Shown here: piece by piece, positions 9,394 to 17,829 of the stretch | How positions within the stretch are numbered: position 1 is the first letter of the stretch | How the letters are laid out: each line of letters starts with the position of its first letter | Source: Marinifilum sp. D714 | GTDB taxonomy: Bacteria > Bacteroidota > Bacteroidia > Bacteroidales > Marinifilaceae | Direction: 5' to 3' | Length of the DNA: 64,000 nucleotides | Assembly: GCF_030851345.1 (NCBI RefSeq) | Contig: NZ_JALPNU010000020.1 | Location: 1 to 64,000 of the forward strand | Position numbers and translations under genes: made by a program | Notes under the pieces: generated by a model | The model's database searches: none | The model's input: the letters and a program-made list of their open reading frames with translations, nothing else | Told to the model about the DNA's origin: nothing

Positions 9394-10209
9394 TTAGTTA
9401 TATAGGTTTTCTTGAACCATTTTGTCATAAGCCTCAAAAATATCGAAAAGCAATGGGTGCTCTATCGAAAAACTTATTGAATTGATTCTATTTATTGGTA
9501 ATACCATAGGCGATGTACCAGTTAAAAAAGCTGCTTCGTATTGTGGAATTTCCTCATATGCAATGGATCTGTAATGGATTGGAATATCAAGCTGATCTGC
9601 AATTTTTAAGACTTTACTTCGAACTATGCCATTAAGCACTTCATTGTCTGGTGAAGTATATAGGGCATTATCTTTAATAAAAAATAAATTGGAACGACTT
9701 CCTTCCGTAATATTACCAAGTTTGTTCAGAAGAATGACTTCAAAAATATCCGCTTCAGCAATAAGATTATTGGTTTTTGAACGCAATTTGTGATTGTAGA
9801 CTTTAGCTGTTGGAGTTGGTCTTTCTGCCTGGTGAATTAGAGTTCTAACTCCATTTTTGTATTGAGATGCAGTTGGATAGGAATGTTTAACGAAATAGGC
9901 ATAGAAATTTTTTACTTTACCCTCAAAATTAAATACCAACTTAATATTTCCTTCTTCGCAGTCGTTTTTTTCTACTAAAGTTTTTATACATCTCTGGAGT
10001 TGGTCAAAGTTGTACATTATTTCCAAACCTACTTTTTTCGATGATTTTGTAAGTCGGGAATAATGTTCGCAAAGAAAAACTGCTTTACCAGATATAATTC
10101 TTACCACTTCATACAAGGAAGTTCCTTTCAAAAGATAAGAATCTTTAAAATTCTCAGATGCTTTAAGTTTATCGTTGTGTAGGTATAAATATTGGAAACA
10201 TTCACTCAT
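9394..10209 (-). CDS. Class IV PLP aminotransferase / aminodeoxychorismate lyase-like
   Basis: The 271-aa protein matches fold-type IV PLP enzymes: an early G-x-SLYEVVRI segment, a candidate PLP lysine at 141 or 145 (NHKLRSKTNN), and the cofactor-contacting loop NITEGSRSNLFFI with Glu169, followed by a TGTSP loop near the end. The family includes branched-chain aminotransferase, D-amino acid aminotransferase and PabC (folate pathway lyase). Its length is closest to PabC and D-amino acid transaminases, and I cannot assign the substrate. It converges on the kinase gene with 7 bases between stops and is apparently transcribed alone. The Lys-to-Glu spacing is a little shorter than in textbook members. 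Confidence 0.8.
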   Translation of the reverse strand: MSECFQYLYLHNDKLKASENFKDSYLLKGTSLYEVVRIISGKAVFLCEHYSRLTKSSKKVGLEIMYNFDQLQRCIKTLVEKNDCEEGNIKLVFNFEGKVKNFYAYFVKHSYPTASQYKNGVRTLIHQAERPTPTAKVYNHKLRSKTNNLIAEADIFEVILLNKLGNITEGSRSNLFFIKDNALYTSPDNEVLNGIVRSKVLKIADQLDIPIHYRSIAYEEIPQYEAAFLTGTSPMVLPINRINSISFSIEHPLLFDIFEAYDKMVQENLYN

Positions 10210-10365
10210 ACTCGTATCGCCTCTAATCAGATCAGTAATATTGCAAAATAAGTGTTATTTGCCAGTATATCCAATTCCAAACAAATAATTTAAACAAGAC
10301 CATAGGGTAGTAGTTTGTTCAGTTTAATTTGTATTTTAGCATGTATCAAATAAAAAACATCATAT

Positions 10366-10659
10366 ATGGCAAGTAAAAAAGAGTTCAAAAAAGATGTGAA
10401 TTTTCTTACTAATGAAATAGTAATGAGAGGAATGATTCATCTTGAATTTTTCGGAGATAAAAATTCTGATCAGATTTTTGAAATAATGAATAGCGCAGTT
10501 AGTTCGAGAAATGATTATATCGCAAGAATTAATGATAGGTTGACAGGAAAAAATGCTAAGGAAATTAAAGCGCATTTCAAATCGATTTACGACGATTTAT
10601 TAAAATCAACCCATGATTTGCTGGAAAAAATTGATGGACTTGATATACAGGTAAAATAA
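10366..10659 (+). CDS. Small conserved-type hypothetical protein
   Basis: The 97-aa product is cytoplasmic, charged and predicted mostly helical, starting MASKKEFKKDV and ending GLDIQVK. I do not recognise a named family. It is accepted as a gene because it begins at a good ATG, keeps a normal amino acid mix, and its stop codon abuts a perfect 21-bp-arm hairpin terminator. It stands alone between genes on the opposite strand. Confidence 0.7.
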   Translation: MASKKEFKKDVNFLTNEIVMRGMIHLEFFGDKNSDQIFEIMNSAVSSRNDYIARINDRLTGKNAKEIKAHFKSIYDDLLKSTHDLLEKIDGLDIQVK

Positions 10660-10700
10660 AAACAAAAAGGAGTTTGAATATTCAAACTCCTTTTTGTTTT
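10659..10700. terminator. Perfect bidirectional hairpin terminator
   Basis: Two 21-base arms centred between 10679 and 10680 are perfectly complementary, with A-runs on the left and T-runs on the right. It can end transcription of the 97-aa gene on the plus strand and of the avidin-like gene on the minus strand. Confidence 0.92.
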
Positions 10701-10715
10701 ATTCCATATTTGAGC

Positions 10716-11057
10716 TTAGGGTTTTCTGAAAGTTCCTACACCAGTAAGGATGGCTTTGGCTATTTGTTCTTCTTCGCCTCCTTCACTTTGCGATAAATGC
10801 CACATGGTATGAATTACAGGTCCCATTTCATCAAGCTCAAAGCGTCCGGTCCAGCAAGCTAATGATCCATACTTTCCGAAGTCTACCATAAAAGCAATTA
10901 CATTGTTATTGATTTTTCCACTAATTTCAAACTTTTCTTCAAAACTAGGTTGGCCAATGGCAGTTTGAAAGGTTCCACTTACACGGTTATCAATTACAGC
11001 TAAATCCATTTCGGAATTGTATTGATTTCTCCATTTTCCATTCAAATTAATTGTCAT
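10716..11057 (-). CDS. Avidin-like (biotin-binding fold) protein, no signal peptide
   Basis: The 113-aa protein has the avidin/streptavidin domain order: LNGKWRNQYNSEM, SGTFQTAIGQ, SGKINNN, ACWTGRFEL, HTMWHL and VGTF. By eye against streptavidin, ligand-contact positions map as N23 to Asn11, L25 to Tyr13, S27 to Ser15, Y43 to Phe30, S45 to Thr32, N49 to Gln36, W79 to Phe60, S88 to Ser65, T90 to Ala67, W92 to Trp69, W108 to Trp86 and L110 to Leu88. The inter-subunit W120 becomes Ala100 and D128 becomes Gly108. Part of the pocket is thus kept and part lost, so biotin binding may be weaker or the ligand different. There is no signal peptide, so it should stay in the cytoplasm, unlike most known avidins. 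It follows the isoaspartyl peptidase gene after 81 bases on the same strand. Confidence 0.82.
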   Translation of the reverse strand: MTINLNGKWRNQYNSEMDLAVIDNRVSGTFQTAIGQPSFEEKFEISGKINNNVIAFMVDFGKYGSLACWTGRFELDEMGPVIHTMWHLSQSEGGEEEQIAKAILTGVGTFRKP

Positions 11058-11138
11058 GTTGTTAAGGTTTAAAGGTGACTTAATTTCTTTTGTATACTGA
11101 AGTTAGTTCGAAATAATTAATCATCAAAATTAAATGAA

Positions 11139-12131
11139 CTACTTGTACATATATTTTTCCTTAAGACCAGCCGAATTTACATAGCCTCTGTACATTCCTG
11201 AAGTATTCATTTTCATGGCTGGATTGCCATATTTATCTAATGCAACAAAACCACCTAAACCATTAATTTGATTTAATTTCTCTAACACGATATTTGTAGC
11301 ATTATCCAAGCTTAAGTTTTGATATTCCATTAAAGAAGAAATGTCCCTGGCAATTCCTAATCTAATAAAGTATTCCCCATGACCAGTACAGGATACTGCG
11401 CAAGTTTTATTATTTGCATATGTGCCAGCTCCTATTATTGGAGAATCACCAATTCGTCCGAAGCGCTTATTGGTCATTCCCCCTGTTGATGTTCCTGCAG
11501 CCAAATTTCCCTCCTTGTCTAAAGCTACACAGCCAACAGTACCATGCCTGTCTGTTCTTTTCATTTCACGTTCTTTATTCAATATTTGCTGCAAATAATT
11601 CCACCTGCGTTCTGTGAAAAAATATGAACTATCCACTATTGTAAGCCCTTCTTGCTTGGCAAATATTGAAGCTCCTATACCACTTAACATTACATGTTCA
11701 GAGTTTTCCATCACTTTTCGGGCAGCACTAATTGGATTTTTAATATTACCAACACCAGCAACCGCTCCTGCATTCAGGTCTTTTCCCCACATAATTGAAG
11801 CATCGAGTTCGTTTTTCCCAGAATGGGTAAATACAGAACCTTTACCAGCATTAAAAAGTGGAGAATTTTCAAGTACATGTATGGTAAGCTCAACGGCATC
11901 AAGTGCTGATCCTCCGTTTTTCAGAACAGAATCTCCTACACTTAAGGCTTCATCCAATTTGTTGAAGTATTCTTTTTCTCGCTCGGGACTCATGTTTTTC
12001 TTAAGAATAGTACCAGCACCACCATGAATACACAACGCATATTCCAATTTCCCAGGTTCTTTGGGTGAGTTATTACATGAAATGATTAGAAATAAAAGTA
12101 GTGTTGATAAGAGTAGGGTTAAGTTTTTCAT
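11139..12131 (-). CDS. Isoaspartyl peptidase / plant-type L-asparaginase lipoprotein
   Basis: The 330-aa protein is an N-terminal-nucleophile hydrolase of the Asparaginase_2 family. It has the IHGGAGTI start, FNAGKGSVF, and the self-cleavage/catalytic site HGTVGCVALD with Thr198 as the expected nucleophile after autoproteolysis, plus STGGMTNKR and GTGHGE-like binding loops. An N-terminal lipobox (LFLIISC, Cys19) marks it as a lipoprotein, so it acts in the periplasm or at the outer membrane on isoaspartyl dipeptides or asparagine. Length fits the family. It is upstream of the avidin-like gene on the same strand. Confidence 0.92.
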   Translation of the reverse strand: MKNLTLLLSTLLLFLIISCNNSPKEPGKLEYALCIHGGAGTILKKNMSPEREKEYFNKLDEALSVGDSVLKNGGSALDAVELTIHVLENSPLFNAGKGSVFTHSGKNELDASIMWGKDLNAGAVAGVGNIKNPISAARKVMENSEHVMLSGIGASIFAKQEGLTIVDSSYFFTERRWNYLQQILNKEREMKRTDRHGTVGCVALDKEGNLAAGTSTGGMTNKRFGRIGDSPIIGAGTYANNKTCAVSCTGHGEYFIRLGIARDISSLMEYQNLSLDNATNIVLEKLNQINGLGGFVALDKYGNPAMKMNTSGMYRGYVNSAGLKEKYMYK

Positions 12132-12149
12132 GATTGGTTTCTTTTGGGT

Positions 12150-12182
12150 AAAAAAATAGTGTCAAAAAAGCTTTGACACTAA
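12150..12182 (-). terminator. Terminator of the TPR hybrid kinase gene
   Basis: Ten-base arms TAGTGTCAAA and TTTGACACTA around a 5-base loop are followed, read on the minus strand, by a run of seven T. It lies between the kinase stop at 12226 and the start of the peptidase gene. Confidence 0.88.
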
Positions 12183-12225
12183 ATTAGTTTTTTGAGTGGG
12201 ATTATCATTTTATATCTGAAGAAAC

Positions 12226-15225
12226 TTAATTCTTCTTAGGCATATTTTTTTTAATAATGGCCAACAATTCTTCCTCAGTATATGGTTTGGAAATAAAGGC
12301 ATCACAACCGGCTTCGGACATTTTATTACTTTCGTCTCGAAAAGCATAAGCAGACTGGGCTACAATAGGAACTGAAGGGTTCTTCTTTTTGATTTCTCTT
12401 GTAGCTTGATATCCATTGATTTTAGGTAACTGGATATCCATAAGAACCAAATCAAAATGGTTGTCCTGAAATTTTTCAACGGCTTCTAAACCATCTTGCG
12501 ACCATGTAACATTTGCATTTACTTTTTTAAGAACCTCATTGATGTATAAGAAATTTGATTCAATATCTTCGGCAACAAGGATATTTTTACCTGAAAAATC
12601 AAGAGGATTATTTTCGTAACTTATGATTTTGTTTTGTATAATGGTTTCGTCATCAATTACAAATTCAACAAAGAATTTACTTCCTTTATCAGGATCAGAA
12701 GTAAACCATATTTTACCTCCAAGTAATTCAGTTAAACTTTTCGAGATGGTTAACCCCAGACCTGTTCCACCATGTTCAGCTCCGTTATTGCTTGCTTGTC
12801 TGAATCGATCATATATTAAAGCTTGATCTTTATATGGAATTCCAATCCCTGTATCTTTTACAAAAAATCTTAAATGATTTTCAATAATCTCAATACCGAA
12901 ATCGATTCTTCCTTTGTTAGTGAATTTTAAGGCATTTCGCAGCAGATTAATCAAGATTTGTTTTAGTCTAATTTGATCAGAATGAATAGAGATATTCTCA
13001 ATTCTTTCAGGAATGTGCAGATTGATTTTAACATCGGTTTTGCCATTTTTTATTTTTTGTTCTTCGAATACTTGTCGAAGTTCTTCAAGAACAGGATATA
13101 CATAGAAGGTAGACTTATTAATCTTAAGCTGTTTCGATTCAATCATTGAAATATCAATGATGTCGTTGACCAAAGTTAGAAGGATGTGTCCATTATCATT
13201 GATAATATTTGTATAATACTGATGTTTCTCTTTAGAATTGGTAAATGCCATTAATTTCGAGAAGCCAATAATAGCATTCATAGGAGTTCGAATTTCGTGA
13301 GACATATTAGCCAGAAATGAAGTTTTTAATCTATCGGCTTGCTCTGCTTTTTCTTTTGCTTTTAGCAATTCCAGAGTTCGGATTTTTACCAAACTTTCAA
13401 GGTTTTTTTGATGATCAGCTAGAAGAGATTCCGCATTTTTTCTTTCCTCGATTTCAAGATTTAAATTTTTGTTCGACTTTTTGGCAATGATATAAAATCG
13501 GTAAACGACTCCCGAAAAAAGAATGATTAAGCCAACAATAACAATAAGAAAAGTGTTAGTTAGCCTCTCTTTTTTTAGTTTTTCTTCTTTTAAGAATTGC
13601 TCTTTGGCGTGTAACTGTACAAGATTTTCTCGCTTTTCTTTTTCATTTTGCATTTGAATCCAACCAATTCTGTTTTCTGCCTGAGCATTGTACAGTTGAT
13701 TGTAAACATTTACATATTCTTTATAATATTTGAGTGATTGATTGTAATCGTTCTTTTCCTCGAAAATGTCAGAAAGATTGCGATAGTTCTCAGCAATTAA
13801 GGTCTTACGATTTATCTTTTTGGCTAAATTCAAGCTTTTTTTCAAATAATGAATGGCTTGATTGACATCTTTTTTTTCTCTGGATAGTGCAGCTAGGTTA
13901 TTGTAAACAGAACCTAAGCCTCCTAAGTTACCTGTGCTTTTATTAATTTCAATCGATAAATTTAAATAAGCTTCAGCCTTGTTAAAATTTTGTTTCTTGA
14001 TATAAATGAGTCCAATATTGGTATAACAAGAAGCTATGCCTTTTAGGTTATCAATTGATTTTTGAATTTGAAGTGATCTTTCGTAATTGGAAAGGGCTAG
14101 ATCAAAATCTTTTAATTGTAGATGCGCATTTCCAATTAGTCGAAACACATTTGCAGTTCCTTTGGCATATCCTATTTGATTATTTAAGGCTATTGCCTTG
14201 TTGTAGTTTTCTATGGCAAGTTTGTAATCACGCATAGCATAGGAAATCAAACCTAAATTTTCATAGCATTTTGCGATGTTCTTCTTTGACTCTAATTCTT
14301 TAAAAAGCTTTAATGCTTTGTGTTGATATTCAATTGCCTTATCGTTTTGATTCATTGACTGGAATACTTCTCCCATTCCCATGTACGAACTGGCCATTCC
14401 ATTTTTTGACTCAAGTTCGAAACTCAAATTCAACGACTTGGTGAATAATTCAATAGCTGTATTTCTGTTGCCCAAAGTATTCTGTAATGCAGCGAGTTGA
14501 TTTAAGCTGTATGCAATATTTTTAATTAAATTGTTTTCTTCGCCAAGTTGTAAAGCCTTGTTAAAATATTCTATGGCATAATCTGTTTTGTTGATTTCCT
14601 TATAGGTTGTTCCAAGTGCGTTTAGAGAGTAGCAAATTCCCGAGGTGTTTTTGTATTTTTTATTTAAATTAAGTGCTTTCAAGTAGAATGTTAAAGCCTC
14701 GGTATAATGGCAGGTTTCTAATTGAAGATTTCCCAGAGCATTATAACTGTAGGCATATGACAGTGTGTCGCGATGTTTCTTTTTTAGTTCTAAACTTTTA
14801 TTGTAAAAACTATCAGCTTTAGCGTAATTACATTTTCTAAGATTTAACTCTCCGTAATAGCTGTATAGGAAACTGATTCTAGTTGTATCACTTACACTTT
14901 CCCAGTAATCAAATGATGTATCAAAGCAATTTTGTGCTTTTTCCATATCTCCTCGGTAAAGATAAATACGCCCCATTAACTCATTTGCAAATGCAAATTT
15001 GTCCATTTGTTCTGCTTCCAGAGATTTATCTGCTAATAGTTTTGCTGTTGCTAATGCTTTGGGATTACTTTTGTAATAGTAGGATTCGGCCTCAAAATAT
15101 AATTTATTTAAATCCGATATTACTGCTTTTTTGCGAAAAGGTTCAGAATCGGGGGTAGAATAGCTGTGTGTTGCAATAACAACGCATACAAGCAATAATA
15201 GTATGTTCTTCATTCGTCGGGGCAT
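12226..15225 (-). CDS. TPR-sensor hybrid histidine kinase with receiver
   Basis: The 999-aa protein has a signal peptide; a second ATG four codons in (15213, MKNILLLLVCVV) is an equally good start. Residues ~40-520 form about a dozen TPR units (for example YAIEYFNKALQLG, DYKLAIENYNKAIAL). A membrane helix at about 556-578 is followed by a coiled linker, HisKA with His643 in MSHEIRTP, an ATPase domain with DTGIGIP and GGTGLGLT, and a C-terminal receiver with Asp930 in LMDIQLPK. The TPR domain would lie in the periplasm and bind a protein or peptide. As in the two Cache kinases, no output or Hpt domain is attached, so it probably feeds a phosphorelay. It has its own terminator and no linked regulator. 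Confidence 0.92.
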   Translation of the reverse strand: MPRRMKNILLLLVCVVIATHSYSTPDSEPFRKKAVISDLNKLYFEAESYYYKSNPKALATAKLLADKSLEAEQMDKFAFANELMGRIYLYRGDMEKAQNCFDTSFDYWESVSDTTRISFLYSYYGELNLRKCNYAKADSFYNKSLELKKKHRDTLSYAYSYNALGNLQLETCHYTEALTFYLKALNLNKKYKNTSGICYSLNALGTTYKEINKTDYAIEYFNKALQLGEENNLIKNIAYSLNQLAALQNTLGNRNTAIELFTKSLNLSFELESKNGMASSYMGMGEVFQSMNQNDKAIEYQHKALKLFKELESKKNIAKCYENLGLISYAMRDYKLAIENYNKAIALNNQIGYAKGTANVFRLIGNAHLQLKDFDLALSNYERSLQIQKSIDNLKGIASCYTNIGLIYIKKQNFNKAEAYLNLSIEINKSTGNLGGLGSVYNNLAALSREKKDVNQAIHYLKKSLNLAKKINRKTLIAENYRNLSDIFEEKNDYNQSLKYYKEYVNVYNQLYNAQAENRIGWIQMQNEKEKRENLVQLHAKEQFLKEEKLKKERLTNTFLIVIVGLIILFSGVVYRFYIIAKKSNKNLNLEIEERKNAESLLADHQKNLESLVKIRTLELLKAKEKAEQADRLKTSFLANMSHEIRTPMNAIIGFSKLMAFTNSKEKHQYYTNIINDNGHILLTLVNDIIDISMIESKQLKINKSTFYVYPVLEELRQVFEEQKIKNGKTDVKINLHIPERIENISIHSDQIRLKQILINLLRNALKFTNKGRIDFGIEIIENHLRFFVKDTGIGIPYKDQALIYDRFRQASNNGAEHGGTGLGLTISKSLTELLGGKIWFTSDPDKGSKFFVEFVIDDETIIQNKIISYENNPLDFSGKNILVAEDIESNFLYINEVLKKVNANVTWSQDGLEAVEKFQDNHFDLVLMDIQLPKINGYQATREIKKKNPSVPIVAQSAYAFRDESNKMSEAGCDAFISKPYTEEELLAIIKKNMPKKN

Positions 15226-15579
15226 AAGAATGTTCAGATACTTTAAGATTAATTATCAGATATGGTGATTCAGAGAGTTAGGCTCAAAGTTGTCATGCAA
15301 ATTAAACGTAATAATTAATTAATTATTGCAACATGTCAAAGGTAAAGAATGCCTGGCAGATTGATGTTAAATAAAGTGTTGTTTTTGAGAGAAAGAATAA
15401 TGTTAGGTGTGAATGACTTTTTTTACATTACGGATAGCAATTCATTTTATTCCTATTATCTTTGCGGATTCAGATTGAGGGACTTAATATGAATTGATTT
15501 TGTTTAAAAAGAGCAAATGAATGGCAAGTCCGGTTTTAAGGATGAAATTGAAGTAGAATTCGAAATACAGAATTTCCAA
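15226..15579. other. Intergenic region between kinase and argS
   Basis: This 354-base stretch separates divergent genes. It contains AT-rich sequence, the argS -7 box at 15457 and an in-frame upstream extension of argS from ATG 15517, which I treat as leader. No RNA gene or repeat was recognised. Confidence 0.6.
15457..15464 (+). promoter_or_regulatory. Putative -7 box of argS
   Basis: TATCTTTG matches TAnnTTTG. It lies 123 bases before the chosen argS start and 53 bases before the longer-reading ATG at 15517. No clear -33 TTTG box accompanies it. Confidence 0.45.
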
Positions 15580-17373
15580 ATGAGTATTGAAAGTATTATT
15601 AAAAGCAAAGTAGTTGAGGCCGTAAATTCATGTTACGGACAAGGTATTGAGGAGAAAACCGTTCAGATTCAGAAAACCCGAAGAGAGTTCGAAGGTGATT
15701 TAACTGTTGTTGTTTTTCCATTCCTGCGCTTTTCTAAAAAGTCACCAGAGGAAACAGCAAATGAACTTGGGCAGTTTTTAACTGAAAATATCGAGGCGGT
15801 ATCAGCATTTAATGTTGTGAAAGGGTTCTTGAATTTGGTAATTGATAATTCACACTGGATTTCTGTACTGAACGAAGCTGTAAAAACAGAAAACTACGGA
15901 TTTACGCCATTAGCAGAAGGTGCTAAAAAGGTGATGATTGAGTATTCATCTCCAAATACAAATAAACCACTTCACTTGGGACACATTCGTAACAACCTGT
16001 TAGGATATTCGGTTGCCCAGATTTTAAAGGCCAACGGTTACGAAGTAATCAAGGTAAACCTGGTAAACGACCGTGGTATCCACATCTGTAAGTCGATGTT
16101 GGCTTGGTTGCGTTTTGGCGAAGGAGAAACTCCTGAGTCAACAGGAATTAAAGGTGACCACTTGGTAGGTAAATACTATGTGAAATTCGATCAGGAATAC
16201 AAGAAAGAAATTGAAGCTCTTGTGGCGGAAGGAATGGAAGCTGATGAAGCCAAAAAGCAAGCTCCACTTTTGTTAGAAGCTCAGGAAATGTTGCGTAAGT
16301 GGGAGGCAGGCGATGAAGAAACTGTTGCTCTTTGGCGCAAGATGAACGACTGGGTTTTAGAAGGTTTCGATATCACTTACAAAAAAATGGGTGTTGATTT
16401 CGATAAGGTTTATTTCGAATCAGATACTTATAAGAAAGGGAAAGCAATTGTTGAAAAAGGATTGGCTGATGGCGAGTTGTATCAAAAAGATACAGGTTCA
16501 GTTTGGGCTAACCTTGAAGCAGATGGCTTAGATCATAAATTATTGCTTCGTGATGACGGAACTTCAGTATACATGACTCAGGATATTGGAACAGCTTTTG
16601 AGCGTTTCGACGAGTTCAATATCGACGAGCATGTTTACGTTGTAGGTAACGAGCAAAATTATCATTTCCAGGTATTGTCCTTAATTCTTGGCAAGCTTGG
16701 ATATGAGTGGCACGATAAAATTCAGCACTTATCATACGGTATGGTTGAATTGCCTGAAGGTAAAATGAAATCGCGTGAAGGTACTGTTGTTGATGCCGAC
16801 GATTTGATGGAAGAGATGGTAAATACTGCACGCGAAACTTCTAAAGAGCTTGGTAAATTGGAAGGTTACTCTGAAGAAGAAGCTGAAGATGTATACGAAA
16901 AAGTAGCAATGGGTGCATTAAAATACTTTATCCTTAAAGTTGATCCTAAGAAAAACATGATGTTTAATCCTAAGGAATCTATAGACTTTAATGGGAATAC
17001 AGGTCCATTCATTCAATACACTTATGCTCGTATTCAATCGGTGGTAAAAAAAGCAATTGACACAGGATTTGAAATTCCTGAAGCAGCTTCGTCTAATTTG
17101 AACATCTCTGAAAAAGAATCATTCCTAATTCAGATGGTTGCAAATTACCCAACAGTTATTAAGGAAGCTGGAAAAGAAACCAGCCCTGCTCAAATCTCGA
17201 ACTATGTATACGACTTAGTGAAGGAATACAACCAATTCTATCACGATCATCCAATCGCGAAAGAGGAAAATACCGATCTAAGAGCTTTCCGTTTAGTACT
17301 TTCTAAGCAAATCGGAGAGATCATAAAATCAGGTATGAGCCTGTTGGGAATTGGTGTTCCGGAAAGAATGTAA
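15580..17373 (+). CDS. argS: Arginyl-tRNA synthetase
   Basis: Class I synthetase that charges tRNA-Arg with arginine using ATP. I chose ATG 15580 (597 aa, MSIESIIKSKVVEAV) because family members start near here; the longer reading from 15517 adds 21 acidic residues not expected in ArgS. Visible features are the N-terminal Add-1 domain, the HIGH motif as HLGHIRN at 132-138 preceded by EYSSPNTNKPL, the KMSK-type loop GKMKSREGTVV, and the C-terminal DALR anticodon-binding helices with FIQYTYARIQS. A good hairpin terminator follows and the gene appears to be transcribed alone. Confidence 0.95.
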   Translation: MSIESIIKSKVVEAVNSCYGQGIEEKTVQIQKTRREFEGDLTVVVFPFLRFSKKSPEETANELGQFLTENIEAVSAFNVVKGFLNLVIDNSHWISVLNEAVKTENYGFTPLAEGAKKVMIEYSSPNTNKPLHLGHIRNNLLGYSVAQILKANGYEVIKVNLVNDRGIHICKSMLAWLRFGEGETPESTGIKGDHLVGKYYVKFDQEYKKEIEALVAEGMEADEAKKQAPLLLEAQEMLRKWEAGDEETVALWRKMNDWVLEGFDITYKKMGVDFDKVYFESDTYKKGKAIVEKGLADGELYQKDTGSVWANLEADGLDHKLLLRDDGTSVYMTQDIGTAFERFDEFNIDEHVYVVGNEQNYHFQVLSLILGKLGYEWHDKIQHLSYGMVELPEGKMKSREGTVVDADDLMEEMVNTARETSKELGKLEGYSEEEAEDVYEKVAMGALKYFILKVDPKKNMMFNPKESIDFNGNTGPFIQYTYARIQSVVKKAIDTGFEIPEAASSNLNISEKESFLIQMVANYPTVIKEAGKETSPAQISNYVYDLVKEYNQFYHDHPIAKEENTDLRAFRLVLSKQIGEIIKSGMSLLGIGVPERM

Positions 17374-17394
17374 TTTTAATAATACATGATATTT

Positions 17395-17430
17395 AAAAGC
17401 AGATCTTCAATTTGAGGATCTGCTTTTTTA
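17395..17430 (+). terminator. argS terminator
   Basis: Stem AAAAGCAGATC / GATCTGCTTTT with an 11-base loop, followed by TT runs, 21 bases after the argS stop. Confidence 0.92.
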
Positions 17431-17441
17431 TTATCCATTTT

Positions 17442-17563
17442 TCACCTCACCCTAACCCTCTCCTTTGAGGAGAGGGAATTGAAACTGCCAAGTTTTAAGC
17501 ATAGTGAATTACTTGCAGAATACTCCCCTTCTTCCCAAGGAGAAGGGGTAGGGGATGAGGTGA
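17442..17563. repeat. Composite palindromic (REP/MITE-like) element
   Basis: Outer arms TCACCTCACCCTA (17442-17454) and TAGGGGATGAGGTGA (17549-17563) are complementary apart from a two-base insertion. Inside are two further hairpins: CCCTCTCC/GGAGAGGG at 17456-17476 and CCCCTTCT/AGAAGGGG at 17525-17548. The GC-rich, symmetric build stands out from its AT-rich surroundings and looks like a non-autonomous dispersed repeat. Confidence 0.75.
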
Positions 17564-17627
17564 TTTATAAGAGAATAGTTGAAAGGATAAATATATAGCA
17601 TTGGATTTACCATAGTTGCATGTAGTT

Positions 17628-17655
17628 GTAGAGACGGCATTAATGCCGTCTTTAC
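17628..17655. repeat. GTAGAGACG-family palindrome, copy 1
   Basis: Twelve base pairs (one G-T) link GTAGAGACGGCA and TGCCGTCTTTAC around a short loop. The outer GTARAGAC/GTCTYTAC part is shared with copies at 20306, 20997 and 63755, while the core differs but stays paired. Confidence 0.75.
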
Positions 17656-17796
17656 TTGATTATATACCAAATGTTGTATGGGTATAAAAAGCGGTATTGT
17701 ATTTGGTGCAATGTAACCTTCAACCTCGCATTTCAATTTGTTTACATTTTTCGTGACTTTTCTTCCTGATTCACTTTAGCTATACGCATATTTTTT

Positions 17797-17804
17797 TATT
17801 TTTG
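17797..17804 (+). promoter_or_regulatory. -7 box of ffh
   Basis: TATTTTTG fits TAnnTTTG, 26 bases before the ffh ATG; a weak -33-like TTTA lies at 17775-17778 with an 18-base spacer. Confidence 0.55.
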
Positions 17805-17829
17805 CAGGGAAATATAAATACGTAGAATA

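Larger units (their letters stand above)
17374..17829. other. argS-ffh intergenic region
   Basis: This region holds the argS terminator, the composite palindromic element, palindrome copy 1 and the ffh promoter. No coding gene is supported; short open frames here run through the palindromes. Confidence 0.7.
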
